The translations under genes and the position numbers were made by a program. This document shows positions 27,801 through 36,112 of a stretch of DNA of 64,000 nucleotides, piece after piece (the first letter of the stretch is position 1; every line of letters begins with the position of its first letter). This DNA comes from JBBIUS01 sp037440105 (GTDB lineage Bacteria > Patescibacteriota > Patescibacteriia > XYB2-FULL-38-15). The notes beneath the pieces were generated by a model that was not told where the DNA came from, searched no databases, and worked only from the letters and a program-made list of their open reading frames with translations. The DNA lies in NCBI GenBank assembly GCA_037440105.1, contig JBBIUS010000001.1, positions 1 to 64,000 on the forward strand, given 5' to 3'.

Positions 27801-30800
27801 AGAGTTGTTGCTTTCATTTTTGTATTGAATCTTGCGCCAACTGCCGCATTAATACATGCCTCTTGACAGTCAGGCCATTTTTCTACAATTTTTGGATCAG
27901 TAAAATCAATCGTTAATTCACCATAACTAAACTTTCCTTCAGCCCGAATTTCCCCAGTAACACGCACCGGCGTAGGGCCTGTTTCAAGATGAGCCTCTGC
28001 CACTGCTTTATCTTGGGTTGAAGAAACTTTATTGCCGTTTTCATCTAAAGTATATCCGCCCTCAACCGTTGCAAAGAGCAAACCGCGACTGGCTGGATCA
28101 CGAACTTCCCAATTCCATGAATAATCGCTTGAATCAAGCAAAAGGCAAAAATCGCCAACTGCTAAAGTATCGCCTTTATAAGCAATTAGTTCGCCCTCTT
28201 CTTCGGCTGTTCTTTGATATGGCTGAACGCCAAGCCAGCCAACCTTGCACAAATCCGAGCTGGCTCTTGTCTTAAATTTAAAAACATAATCCCCGCCTTC
28301 ACGACCGTCTCTGTCGCCGTCTAAACGAAAACCATTAACACTTGTTATCCCGTCTTTTAAAGTAATTTGATACCAACTGTTTGGTTCAAACATTCCACTT
28401 GGCGTAAAATCAACTCTTGCCTGATTTGTTGGCGGTCCCAAATTCAAAGAAGTAAGACTACCAGAAACTGATGATGGGGCTAAAGCAGCGCAAGGAATTG
28501 GCTCGCTTCCCGTACATTTATAAACTTGGACATTGTCTAAATTTAAAGTTGCCAAATCAATTTTTGTGGTAAATCTGGCAGAAATTACTGCATTTACGCA
28601 AACCTCAGTTTGGCCTCTTGCATCCCAAGGCGTTGGACTTGGCGAAGGATTGTCAGGCGGATGGCCACTACATTCTTCAACAACCTGCGGATAAACTGGA
28701 ATTTCGCCGGTTGAAAACTGCCAGAAATAATAACCCCGCCCGGCCAGGGCAAAACAACCAGGTCCTTCCGGCGGGCTTATGGCGCAAGTTCCATCGCGGC
28801 AGCACTCTTGGCCGGCCGGACAACCAACTTGACGGCAGTCGCGAACCGTGAAATTTAAATCATTGCTTTTTTGTCCCTCAACAGTAACACTAACTGGACC
28901 AGTTGCAGCACCGGATGGGACAAAAGCAGTAATTTGCGTTTCATTCCAAGTAGTTGTTGAAGCAGTTTTATCCTGCCAAAATTTGACCAATCCAGCTGCT
29001 CCTAATCTTTCGCCATAAAGATTAACTTGCAAATTTTCTGGACCATTGTCTGGTTCTAACAAACAAAGGCCTGGCTTTGGCGAGCCGGCGGTTATTTCAA
29101 ACTGCGATGGACTTAAATCAGAAGTATCATCGCTTAAACCAACTGAAGTTACCAATTTCAAAACCCCGCTTATTGCTCCGGTTGGAACCTTAACAACTAC
29201 TGAGTCATTCTTCCACCAATTTGCCCTGCAAAGGGCTGGAAAATCTGTGGCTGCTAAAATATCTCTGCCTTCTGCATCTTTAAAAAAGACCTGCCCTATT
29301 GCTGTGCCAAAATTTGAACCATAGATTGTCACATATTCTCCAGGCGGCCCTGACTCTGGCTCAAAACGCAAAATTTTTGGTCCTTCGGCAACCGGCGTTA
29401 CTTGAAAATTAACTGGATTGCTTGTTTCGCCTGCTTTTGAAACTTGAAGAGAAACAAGGCCAGGAACAATGTTTGGCACGGTTGATAAAATTGAAGTATT
29501 CGTCCAATTTATAATTCGTTCGGCTCTTGTTCCGCCAAAGGTTACTTCGCCGTCGCCTCGTTCAGAACCAAAATTTATACCAGTCAAAGTAACTTCAGCC
29601 TTAAAGGGAGCGCTTGCTGGCTCTGCAGAACAAAGACCAGGTCTAACTGTTTCATTGACATTAAAATCTGGCAAAAATGGTCCGCGACCGTCGTTTGTTT
29701 GGTCAGTGTAATGATTTTGCGTTGTTCCCTCTTCAATTTTAATTGGCCCGCTGACCGCGCCTTCTGGAACAGCAACAACAATTTGATTGTCTTGCCATGG
29801 CAGTCGACAGCTGGCAAGCGGAGCAACTTTGTCATCTCCTTCGCCTTCACCGCCTAAAAAAACAACCTTTCCAGGGTTGCTCCCAAAATATTGACCAAAA
29901 ATTGTAATATAATTTCCTGGCGCACCATTATCTGGCTGGACGCTTGTAATGACCGGCAAATTTGTGCAAACACCGTTCTCGCAGTGACCGCCGGCGCAAT
30001 CAAAATCAGAAGTGCAACTTGCTCCTTGGCAGGCGCCGCAGTCAGCTCCGCCGCAGTCGCGGCCAGTTTCATCAGCATCCTGCAAATTATTAAAACAATG
30101 AGCTGCCCGAACTACTACTTCTACGCCAGATGAAGTAGCGCTGTTTGCGTCAACATCGTATGCTTTCACTGCCAGGGTATGCCGCGAACCAAGCGTTATG
30201 CCGGTTGTATCCCAGTCGGCTTTTCCGCTGAATTCGCGGGGTGAACCAGTTGGCGAATCAGTGGCAAACCGATTTCCATCAACCATAAACTCTAAATAAG
30301 AAATACCTGCATCATCAGTTGCTCGCCCTCCAACTTCAACGACTGCATCAGCACTGACCGATTGACCAGAATCAGGTTGAGTAATTTCAACTTCAGGTCC
30401 TCTGACATCAACCAAACTGCCGGTTGTAAAAGAAGTCTGGCAGGAAGGCGCCAAGCCGCCACAAACTAAAGCTCGACCGTCGGAGCTTCGTACCTCAGTA
30501 GTTAGTTCAACAATATATTCTGTATTTTCTTCAAAACATTTTTTATCATCATTTGGCGGCGGACAGAGAGCAACTGGAGAAAACTCTGCAACATTGTCTG
30601 AAACAGAAATTAAACCATCGACCAAACTTTGGTCAGCAGATTTTTTAACTGTGAAATTGCCAGGCGCTTCTAAACTTGCTAAATCAACATTTCGATTAAA
30701 AACAACTCTAACTGTAACATTGCGAATTGGAAGGCTGCCAGACGGACTAATGCTCCTGACAACAAAAGCCTCAACCGGCAGGCCTGGCTCACCTCCTGGA

Positions 30801-31207
30801 GGAATCCCTGGGCCGACCTCACCTCCGGGCGACGCGCCAGTCGCCTCCATTAATCTATTTAAAACAAATTGAGTAATACTAAAAGCAAAAATAATAATTA
30901 CAAGACCAATTACTGCGCTTGTTAAAACCTTTTTAGCTTTTGCGATTCGTTCTTCATTGCCGGCGGCTGTCATCCAAACAAAACCGCCGTACAAAACAAT
31001 GGCAAAAGCAACAATTCCTAAAAATCCTAAAGCAACCCGGATAATTCGGGCAGCAACAATCCTTGGATCTTGAGTCGGCAGAGCAATTTCCTCGCCAATT
31101 TCGTTAATACCAAGTTCTTGAGCAAAAACGGATTGGACAAATACAAAACCAACCGCAGATAAAAACAGCACCAAGAGAATTTTTAAAATTTTCTTTTTCT
31201 TCTCCAT
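21848..31207 (-). CDS. 3,119-residue surface protein: VirB2-like anchor, Ig/IPT-TIG, DUF4215 repeats, pilin-like and vWA domains
   Basis: Order of parts: signal/TM (1-30); VirB2/TrbC-like region with two TM helices and the GGFVWMTAAGNEERIAKAKK loop (about 45-125); Big_5-type and Ig-like domains (130-390); a Cys-rich knot (CGGADCGACQG); four or so IPT/TIG domains (420-790, motif GAPGNYITIFG); another Big_5 block; six DUF4215 disulfide repeats (C-G-N-x(5)-G-E-D-C-D-D-G-N...GDGC) at about 1148-1500 and further variants at 2290-2740; a prepilin-like segment (VERILDLQKIAGLLESYKN, GYYP) near 2141-2240; and a von Willebrand A domain with MIDAS DRSGSM near 2838 and SDGE. Likely an extracellular adhesin or ligand-binding fibre, tied to the membrane by its pilin-like N-terminus. 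One uninterrupted frame. Function inferred. Confidence 0.88.
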   Translation of the reverse strand: MEKKKKILKILLVLFLSAVGFVFVQSVFAQELGINEIGEEIALPTQDPRIVAARIIRVALGFLGIVAFAIVLYGGFVWMTAAGNEERIAKAKKVLTSAVIGLVIIIFAFSITQFVLNRLMEATGASPGGEVGPGIPPGGEPGLPVEAFVVRSISPSGSLPIRNVTVRVVFNRNVDLASLEAPGNFTVKKSADQSLVDGLISVSDNVAEFSPVALCPPPNDDKKCFEENTEYIVELTTEVRSSDGRALVCGGLAPSCQTSFTTGSLVDVRGPEVEITQPDSGQSVSADAVVEVGGRATDDAGISYLEFMVDGNRFATDSPTGSPREFSGKADWDTTGITLGSRHTLAVKAYDVDANSATSSGVEVVVRAAHCFNNLQDADETGRDCGGADCGACQGASCTSDFDCAGGHCENGVCTNLPVITSVQPDNGAPGNYITIFGQYFGSNPGKVVFLGGEGEGDDKVAPLASCRLPWQDNQIVVAVPEGAVSGPIKIEEGTTQNHYTDQTNDGRGPFLPDFNVNETVRPGLCSAEPASAPFKAEVTLTGINFGSERGDGEVTFGGTRAERIINWTNTSILSTVPNIVPGLVSLQVSKAGETSNPVNFQVTPVAEGPKILRFEPESGPPGEYVTIYGSNFGTAIGQVFFKDAEGRDILAATDFPALCRANWWKNDSVVVKVPTGAISGVLKLVTSVGLSDDTSDLSPSQFEITAGSPKPGLCLLEPDNGPENLQVNLYGERLGAAGLVKFWQDKTASTTTWNETQITAFVPSGAATGPVSVTVEGQKSNDLNFTVRDCRQVGCPAGQECCRDGTCAISPPEGPGCFALAGRGYYFWQFSTGEIPVYPQVVEECSGHPPDNPSPSPTPWDARGQTEVCVNAVISARFTTKIDLATLNLDNVQVYKCTGSEPIPCAALAPSSVSGSLTSLNLGPPTNQARVDFTPSGMFEPNSWYQITLKDGITSVNGFRLDGDRDGREGGDYVFKFKTRASSDLCKVGWLGVQPYQRTAEEEGELIAYKGDTLAVGDFCLLLDSSDYSWNWEVRDPASRGLLFATVEGGYTLDENGNKVSSTQDKAVAEAHLETGPTPVRVTGEIRAEGKFSYGELTIDFTDPKIVEKWPDCQEACINAAVGARFNTKMKATTLNTDNVKLYLWKCGNGILELGEDCDDGNALSGDGCSASCLNEGTQECTDPATQLNCCKNGRQEIGEDCDGVPFPTGCGASCLNVGTASPTCGNGQIDEGEDCDDGNTQSGDGCSNACLNEGTADLAPVSINPFYQEIDRRYELDFRPLDNLTPNAWYRAIISGNAESRSGVKLTGLNYDADKNGKIDSYSWAFKTKNDATACSVDHVEVRPESVRLTYVGAMQDYASAPFGMPDQCNPNGQELRAMDYNWAWSSEKTEVATVTNNNNYPKCGNSVREFGEDCDDGNVNSGDGCSNICLNEGSQLICGNRRLDIGEDCDDGNNRSGDGCNNRCLNEGSIAGGSVCGDFVREKGEDCDDGNTNSGDGCSNTCLNEGTVTDNFVDPFQEARTVGLDPQDVAAGQTESRTEIRARVQDKTGKSDLTMVCGYGPSKPCPDRPPDLGVGTDSCCYQKPKVETCDPSGATNVCSSGAQNVCRNAKITIKFDQEMDANSIAGNIIIAGNYSTCPQGATEIAKVSGGFARRTKWCVGGDVARITTSSRTIEEPAGSGEFKTVVDVYLTKLLDEGREYMIIVRGDNEGTEEVEGVKSKKGVALGQLNFDFNDGGRIYKSFAWTFTTSPDICILEKVVINPSFHLFTKPETYSFTAEAQDWRGRPISPISQVYDWSWAWASNIVDGSGEDIVSITNSDSQTQTATAQNRNGEEVISATATMITDEVLTPSTVGKTKTGYADVTVFICENPWPSIDEFYKDGGYKDSNYNFKTYFCRDRGEFGTSDDLPAFGTPVINDLTDRTKGDDLLREYFFFLKGKYCSLSLTPCDGAFGACPAGAGECRPTPDAIGIRIYGNADHSPLTEWAKKQGLVFASPESIEVDGYEAIRDGRTVYVLAANDTEARKEGGIKGGGGSKGGGSTLYTNVYLISYSDRANPDTVNIYNQLLNNLRFNINLTNSRLCKQGGNQVKLCAGDLNVVCTDDQDCQDKGPCNVLVNCSRDIDCPQATNVCDAPKDKLVRDVERILDLQKIAGLLESYKNRVGYYPKLEAGTYIRALTASVWGSWAGVLGNELGQALPTDPINKIVGCDEAGYDPVTCWNVDDGKYKCPQGSHIYQYKFNPTSGSYKLQSDFEYSGDRTLWKNDLSSKFEIENVCTGAVMQNEGVCGDGVINGTEQCEVGMTKYCSGTSPPRGCTTDADCDGGVSCVAREDDCTIRTCEKTDRAKFCSGNFGSGCTTDTDCAGAGSCVEEITVVGNCPTGLNEKSGSARDGRQAYDCDPGTCMWRTVGGCSVLCGDGVVQDGEECDQGPTGGRVPRGGTSSANQYACTSACAWTGGYCGDSTLQTAYGERCDDGTNNGTYGTKPDGTPYCKLDCSGFGPYCGDEIISGGSPPEQCDKNSQTSKGICYSGARPDDTLTASGLPCERDADCSAGTCSTTTAQSCRSDTDCPSGETCSGAELCAICANTGEGYPQFRTRTCSSGCSWNVWSACSPTGACGNGIKEGTEECDDGNTSNNDGCTTACKIARCGDGYVQAGVEACDAGTQNGVPCKARYGETCNYCSTECKVVTRTGDYCGDGEKNGPEVCDGRDGTELSCQVIDGVRYVTGTGIKVPTVMEGAPNTCPVPAQPSDIRVPLKWDRAMCNADCRSTCPPSYRTQTLTFGAEGRNSIQLASTSDTSVTDSEKITQITLPACRILGELRADVDLPELIPLNVVFVTDRSGSMEICVSGSYQGGYPPYKKTCADGGGESRMDKAKSALKNAIDQLFDSYENVKIGLVSFSDNALIDSDLVGPASKTTLESTINLYDASGRTATDLGLSAAVDILSAVSEEKNVIILMSDGEANKPGAASAAANSAKAAGNELYTIVFYGSQTAKDAMEIWSSGCALKSGRDSKSYDKDDYNCVSPPDHYYPAAATNLSEVYSAMIESIITGTITISGATTPGIQSGTQIPLEIGNIQCSSNNQNFDFSIQFGALPGEKARISNLRAYFCPGPPYPP

Positions 31208-31297
31208 GGATAATTTTGAATCAGGAATTATGAATCATGAATCAGGATTTTCAAAAATTACCCTGATTCCAAATTCCAGATTCATAATTCAATAACT
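31208..31297. repeat. iterated GAATCAT/GAATTAT hairpin spacer
   Basis: Forward GAATCAG, GAATTAT, GAATCAT, GAATCAG units face ATTCCAAATTCCAGATTCATAATTC, making an imperfect stem between the two VirB2-anchor genes. A near copy follows the next gene's start (33101-33190). Confidence 0.75.
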
Positions 31298-33100
31298 TTA
31301 TTTCCACGGCTCGCATCCCGGCGGAAGATTCCCATCTGGTCCAACAATACACTTTTTTCCCCCTCCTGGCCCTTCCGGCTCAAAAAAACAGTTTTGATAA
31401 ACATCTTTTACGCCATGGGTAACGCGAGGATAATACATGACTGTTTCTGGACTAACCAAATTACCATCAGCACAAGTTCCGCCGGTTGGAATAAAATTCC
31501 CATGATAAATCGCGGCCTTTGTTTTGGCTGCCACATCGTCAGGAGAATCTACCGGCGTACCATCTTCTTTCAAATTTATTCCACCTAAATAAAACCAAAC
31601 AGCGCATTCGTCCCTTTGATTATCCTCCAAAATTATGTTTTCTGAATTAAAACTACCAATGCTCATTATCTTCGAAAAAAACATTTCAACCGGCACATTA
31701 AAGGCCGCACCTGATGTGTTTGGAGAAGGACTGACATTTTCAATTTCTGGCGGGGCTAAATCAATTGTGTTGTTAGTGCTAAAAGAAAGGCCAAAGTTAT
31801 CAACTCCTGAAATTTCATCCAAATCTGACCCTTGCGCTGTACCATCTTTGTTGCCGTCCAAAGAATTGCCAGCTGCATCAGTAACCCCATCATAAGGCCA
31901 AAGAGCCTCTGGCGGCGACTCACTCAAGGTTGCGGCCAAAATCAAAACGTCAATTCTTTCATCACCCGGCAAACAAAAAACATCTCCACCGCATGAATTT
32001 GTTCCGCATTTATCATTAGTTATAAATTCCACTGTCTTGTATTGATTAGCGATTGACCATCGCCCAGAAATTGGACTGCCATCGGCTTTTTTAACTTCAA
32101 TCTTATCAAAAAATGTTGGCCATTCTCCGGTAACTGTTGTCGGGTCCATTGCCTCGTCAAAATTAATTTGAATTAGGGCATTTCGCGCCACTGTATCTCC
32201 TTCATTTGGCCAGACGCTCTCAACTTGCGGCGGGGTTGTGTCAACAAAAGTGCTTACTTCAAAATCCCAAAGGTAACCGCCGCGAAAAGCGCCGACAAAG
32301 GCGTCAGAACCATCGGATTTCCGAATACCTGGCTTCAGAGCCACTGTATACCAAATGTTTTCTGAAGGACTGCCTAAAAGATCGTCTGGATCAAAAACAA
32401 AAGTTTTCAAGTCAGAAGTAAACATCACTTTAACTTGGTTATCTGCCAATGCGTTGATTTCTCCGTCAATTGATTTATAAATTTTTACATTCTCGCTGTT
32501 CAAACCACCCCAATCATCAGCCAAATTATCAGGTGTGCCGTTATCATTATAATTGGTTATGATGCTTTCGCGCGTTACTGATTCTCTAAAAGTAACAATA
32601 ATTTTTGTATTTCTGCTAACGCCAGTCGCGCCGCGGGCTGGCCAATGACTTTCAATTATTCCATTACCTAAAGAACTAGAAAGTTGCTCAACAACTGATG
32701 GACCGCCGGGAATGCCGGGCCCAAGCACGCCTGTTACTTCTATTAGTTTATTTAAAACAAACTGAGTAATACCAAAAGAAAAGACAATAATAATTAAACC
32801 AATTAAACCATTAGTTAAAATCTTTTTCGCTTTTGCAATCCGTTCTTCATTGCCGGCTGAGGTCATCCAGGCAAAACCGCCGTACAAAACAATTATTAAG
32901 GCAATAATTCCTAAAAAACCTAAAGCTGCCCTAATAATTCGGGCAGCAATAATCCGCGGGTCCTCTCCGGGCAAAGTGATTTCTTCACCAACTGCATTAA
33001 TACCAAGTTCTTGAGCGAAAATGGTTTGAATAAATAAAAAACTGGCCGTGAATAAAAACAGTACCAAGAAAATTTTCAAAATTTTCTTTTTCTTCTCCAT
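31298..33100 (-). CDS. 600-residue surface protein with VirB2-like anchor and Big_5-type Ig domains
   Basis: The N-terminal 125 residues are a close paralogue of the 3,119-residue protein (shared KKKKILKI start, FAQELGIN, ALGFLGI, AGNEERIAKAKK), including signal, two TM helices and loop. After a short Gly/Pro linker come three Big_5/SbsA-type domains with the VARNALIQINFDEAMDP signature, for example at about 295-400. Five or more Cys are clustered at 365-375 and near the C-terminus (CIVGPDGNLPPGC). No vWA or DUF4215. Adjacent and co-oriented with the giant gene; probably a shorter member of the same display family. Confidence 0.85.
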   Translation of the reverse strand: MEKKKKILKIFLVLFLFTASFLFIQTIFAQELGINAVGEEITLPGEDPRIIAARIIRAALGFLGIIALIIVLYGGFAWMTSAGNEERIAKAKKILTNGLIGLIIIVFSFGITQFVLNKLIEVTGVLGPGIPGGPSVVEQLSSSLGNGIIESHWPARGATGVSRNTKIIVTFRESVTRESIITNYNDNGTPDNLADDWGGLNSENVKIYKSIDGEINALADNQVKVMFTSDLKTFVFDPDDLLGSPSENIWYTVALKPGIRKSDGSDAFVGAFRGGYLWDFEVSTFVDTTPPQVESVWPNEGDTVARNALIQINFDEAMDPTTVTGEWPTFFDKIEVKKADGSPISGRWSIANQYKTVEFITNDKCGTNSCGGDVFCLPGDERIDVLILAATLSESPPEALWPYDGVTDAAGNSLDGNKDGTAQGSDLDEISGVDNFGLSFSTNNTIDLAPPEIENVSPSPNTSGAAFNVPVEMFFSKIMSIGSFNSENIILEDNQRDECAVWFYLGGINLKEDGTPVDSPDDVAAKTKAAIYHGNFIPTGGTCADGNLVSPETVMYYPRVTHGVKDVYQNCFFEPEGPGGGKKCIVGPDGNLPPGCEPWK

Positions 33101-33192
33101 GGATAATTTTGAATCAGGAATTATGAATTAAGAATTATGGAAATAATTTTAAAACCATAATTCCTAATTCCTGTTTCATGATTCCACAAATT

Positions 33193-33639
33193 TTATTTCT
33201 TCAATATTTCTCTCACAATCTTCCCAACCACTGCTCCTCCTGCCCTTCGAGCCACTTCTTTCATCACCGCGCCCATCACTTTTCCAAAATCTTCGGGACC
33301 AGTCGCGCCTAATTCTTTTACCTTTTTTTCAACAATCATTTTAATTTCTTCTTCGCTCAATTCTTTTGGCAGATATCTTTTTAAAATTTCGAGTTCAGCC
33401 TCCTCCCTTGCCACTAAATCTTCTCGCTTGCCTTTTTTATACTCCTCAATTGAATCTTTACGCTTTTTGACTTCTTGAGAGATAACTTTTAAAACATCTT
33501 CATCAGTGAACTCTTTTCGCATCGCGGCAATCTCTGCGTTTAAAATAGCAGCATTAAGCAGCCGTAAAGTAGAAATTACGGCTTGGTTTTTCTCTTTCAA
33601 GGCTTGCTTTAAATCGCTTTCAATTTTTTCTTTGAGCAT
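33193..33639 (-). CDS. yqeY: GatB/YqeY domain protein
   Basis: 148 residues matching the YqeY family: MLKEKIESDLKQALKEKN start, VISTLRLLNAAI, RKDSIEEYKKGKREDL, KRYLPKELSEEEI, and the C-terminal FGKVMGAVMKEV with GAVVGKIVREIL. The family is the free-standing equivalent of the GatB tRNA-binding tail; its exact role is uncertain, although tRNA-dependent amidation is the usual link. Directly downstream of rpsU, a common bacterial pairing. Confidence 0.93.
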   Translation of the reverse strand: MLKEKIESDLKQALKEKNQAVISTLRLLNAAILNAEIAAMRKEFTDEDVLKVISQEVKKRKDSIEEYKKGKREDLVAREEAELEILKRYLPKELSEEEIKMIVEKKVKELGATGPEDFGKVMGAVMKEVARRAGGAVVGKIVREILKK

Positions 33640-33672
33640 TAAATTGCTTATGATTTGAATTTTAAATTTTGA

Positions 33673-33897
33673 TTATTCTTCTTTTAATTTGCCGATTTTC
33701 TTTAAATATTCTCTCTTGGCTCTTACTTTCAGCCGCCGCAGAGCACTCTCGCGACACAAATTGCGGCTTTTTTGGCGTTCATGAAATCTTACTTTCTTGG
33801 CTTGGATTAGCCTGCCGCTTTTTAAAACCTTTCTCGAAAACCGGCGAAGCAAACTCTCAAAAGTTTCTCCTTGTTTTCGTTTAACTTCTTGTCCCAA
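33673..33897 (-). CDS. rpsU: 30S ribosomal protein S21
   Basis: Small-subunit protein near the anti-Shine-Dalgarno end of 16S rRNA. Product about 74 residues: EVKRKQGETFESLLRRFSRK, then RNLCRESALRRLKVRAKRE. Start: TTG at 33897 lies 5 nt after GAGGTGA; an in-frame GTG at 33906 overlaps that Shine-Dalgarno and is less likely. Length and basic composition are normal. Precedes yqeY on the same strand. Confidence 0.92.
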   Translation of the reverse strand: MGQEVKRKQGETFESLLRRFSRKVLKSGRLIQAKKVRFHERQKSRNLCRESALRRLKVRAKREYLKKIGKLKEE

Positions 33898-34038
33898 GGT
33901 GGTCACCTCACTTTCAAATTTTAAATTGAAAATTAATTATAATTATAAAATTTTAACCTTTTTAAACGGCTCGGTCAACCTCATCACAACAGCGCAAGAT
34001 GCTGTCATTTTGTTACACTCACCGCCTCGTGTGTTAAA

Positions 34039-35400
34039 TTAAACATTCGCTAACTTCTTTTTAATCTCAAAAGCCGCCTTTTTGAAATTAACAACCTCTT
34101 GCGCTCCGCTTTCCATATCTTTTATTATAGCAGTTCCATCAGTCACTTCTTTTTGCCCCAAAAGCAGAACAAATTTTACTCCCAATTTGTTAGCAAATTC
34201 CAATTGCGGTTTAAGCCCATCTTTAGAAAGATTAGAAGCAGGATAAATACCCTCTTTTCTTAACTCTTCAAAAAGCGTTAAAATTTTTCGCCGAGCGGCC
34301 TCCCCCAACTGAGCTAAAAAAACCATTGGTTTCTCAAGTTCAGGTATTGGCAAATTTTTTTTCTTTATTACTTGAAGTATTCTTTCTGCCCCAAAAGCAA
34401 ATCCGCAAGCAGGGGTCGGCCTGCCCCCTAAAAATTTTATCAAATCATCATAACGCCCTCCGCCGCCTAAAGAATCCTGTTTTTCCTCTTCTCTTTCTTC
34501 AGAAATAATTTCAAAAACAGTTCGAGTGTAATAATCAAGACCGCGGACCAAGTAAGGGTTTAAATTATAAGGAATGCCAATTTCATCTAAATATTCTAAA
34601 ACCTTAACAAAATGGCTTTTGCATTCTTCGCACAGCCAATCAACTATTTGAGGAGCCTCTTCTTTTACACTTTGGCACTTTTCTTCTTTACAGTCCAAAA
34701 GCCGTAAAGGATTTTTAGTCAATCTTTTTTTACAACTATCACAAATTAACTTTTTCTTTGTCTGATAATAATCTATTAGTTCGGCAGTGTATTTAGACCG
34801 GCAGGAAGAACAGCCGATACTATTTATTGAGACAGAGGTATTTAGTCCCAATTCCTTACAAAAATTAAAAGCCAAAATAATTGTTTCTGCGTCAACCGCA
34901 GGATGGCCGTCGCCTAAAATTTCAAAACCTAACTGCCAAAATTGGCGAAGTCTGCCGGCCTGAGGCCGTTCGTGTCTAAACATTGGCCCATAGTAATAAA
35001 GTTTTACTGGCTGAGGCAAATTAATCATTCCGTGCTGAATGTAAGCCCGAGCAATAGAAGCAGTCGCTTCAGGTCTTAAGCAAACTTCTTCACCTCCTAA
35101 ATCAACAAAAGAAAACATCTCTTTTTCCACAATGTCGGTATGGGTACCAACAGCCCTAACAAAAAGATTTTTTGCTTCTAAAATAGGGACATCAATTTTA
35201 GAAAAACCGCTCCCTATAAAAAATTTTTCGGCTTTTCTTTGGAGAAAGAACCAATATTTTTGCTCTCCAGGTAAAATATCTTTCATCCCGCGCAAAGTCT
35301 GGAGTTCTTTTTGAACAACTGGTTTTTTTGAAATTAAAGCTTTTGTTTTTTTTGCCTTTTTAACTTCCTTTGCTTTTTTAATTTTTGGTTTCCTTGCCAT
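34039..35400 (-). CDS. hisS: histidyl-tRNA synthetase
   Basis: Class II aminoacyl-tRNA synthetase, 453 residues. Lys-rich N-terminal extension (about 35 residues), then LRGMKDILPGEQKYW, motif 2 FRHERPQAGRLRQFWQLGFE, the His-A region LVRGLDYYTRTVFE and motif 3 ACGFAFGAERIL, followed by the anticodon-binding domain. An insertion with four Cys pairs (CSSCRSKY, CDSCKKR, CEECKSH) may bind zinc. Complete. Confidence 0.96.
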   Translation of the reverse strand: MARKPKIKKAKEVKKAKKTKALISKKPVVQKELQTLRGMKDILPGEQKYWFFLQRKAEKFFIGSGFSKIDVPILEAKNLFVRAVGTHTDIVEKEMFSFVDLGGEEVCLRPEATASIARAYIQHGMINLPQPVKLYYYGPMFRHERPQAGRLRQFWQLGFEILGDGHPAVDAETIILAFNFCKELGLNTSVSINSIGCSSCRSKYTAELIDYYQTKKKLICDSCKKRLTKNPLRLLDCKEEKCQSVKEEAPQIVDWLCEECKSHFVKVLEYLDEIGIPYNLNPYLVRGLDYYTRTVFEIISEEREEEKQDSLGGGGRYDDLIKFLGGRPTPACGFAFGAERILQVIKKKNLPIPELEKPMVFLAQLGEAARRKILTLFEELRKEGIYPASNLSKDGLKPQLEFANKLGVKFVLLLGQKEVTDGTAIIKDMESGAQEVVNFKKAAFEIKKKLANV

Positions 35401-35468
35401 ATAAGATTAAGTAAAGTTTGTAGGGTTCGTGTCGTCTTATCAAAATATAATTTACCTCATTACACACC

Positions 35469-36089
35469 TTAAAAATTATACTGCGGCGCCTCAAAAACCT
35501 TAATTTTATTAAATGGCCATCCCCTAATCCAAACCTTACCAACAATTAATTTGCGCTGGATCGGACCAAAACTCCGCGAATCATAACTTGAGAGTCGATT
35601 GTCGCCCAAAACAAAATATTCCTCAGGGCCTAAATTAACTGTTTGATTCCCCAGCGTTTTTAAACCTTCTTCTAAGTAAGGTTCATCTATCACCATGCCT
35701 TTTGGATTTTCTTCATTGTAAATTATTATCTTTTCGTTTGAAATTTCAATTTTTTCGTTTGGAAGTCCTATTATCCTTTTAATAAAATATTGGCTTTTAT
35801 CTTTTGGATATTTGAAAACAATAATGTCTCCGCGCTTAGGCTCATTAAATCGATAACTTATCTCGTCAATAATCAAATATTCATGGTCATAAAAATTTGG
35901 CTCCATAGAAGCGCCTTTAACATAAAACGGCTGGATCAAAAAATAACGAATTGGAACAATGATTGCCAGAGAGACTAAAATAACCTTAACTATTTCTATA
36001 ATATACGAAATAATTTTCTTTAATCGGTTTTCGCTTGTTAGTTCAAAACCAATTTGTCCTTTTTTGTCTTGAGAAAAAAATTTAGACAT
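35469..36089 (-). CDS. lepB: type I signal peptidase
   Basis: Cleaves signal peptides at the outer face of the membrane. 206 residues with one N-terminal TM (IIEIVKVILVSLAIIVPIRY), catalytic Ser61 in KGASMEPNF, catalytic Lys104 in YFIKRIIGLP, box RGDIIVFKYP and C-terminal GDNRLSSYDSRSFG. It would process the many exported proteins in this window. Confidence 0.95.
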   Translation of the reverse strand: MSKFFSQDKKGQIGFELTSENRLKKIISYIIEIVKVILVSLAIIVPIRYFLIQPFYVKGASMEPNFYDHEYLIIDEISYRFNEPKRGDIIVFKYPKDKSQYFIKRIIGLPNEKIEISNEKIIIYNEENPKGMVIDEPYLEEGLKTLGNQTVNLGPEEYFVLGDNRLSSYDSRSFGPIQRKLIVGKVWIRGWPFNKIKVFEAPQYNF

Positions 36090-36112
36090 AATTTAAAAAA
36101 TTTTCTAATCAA

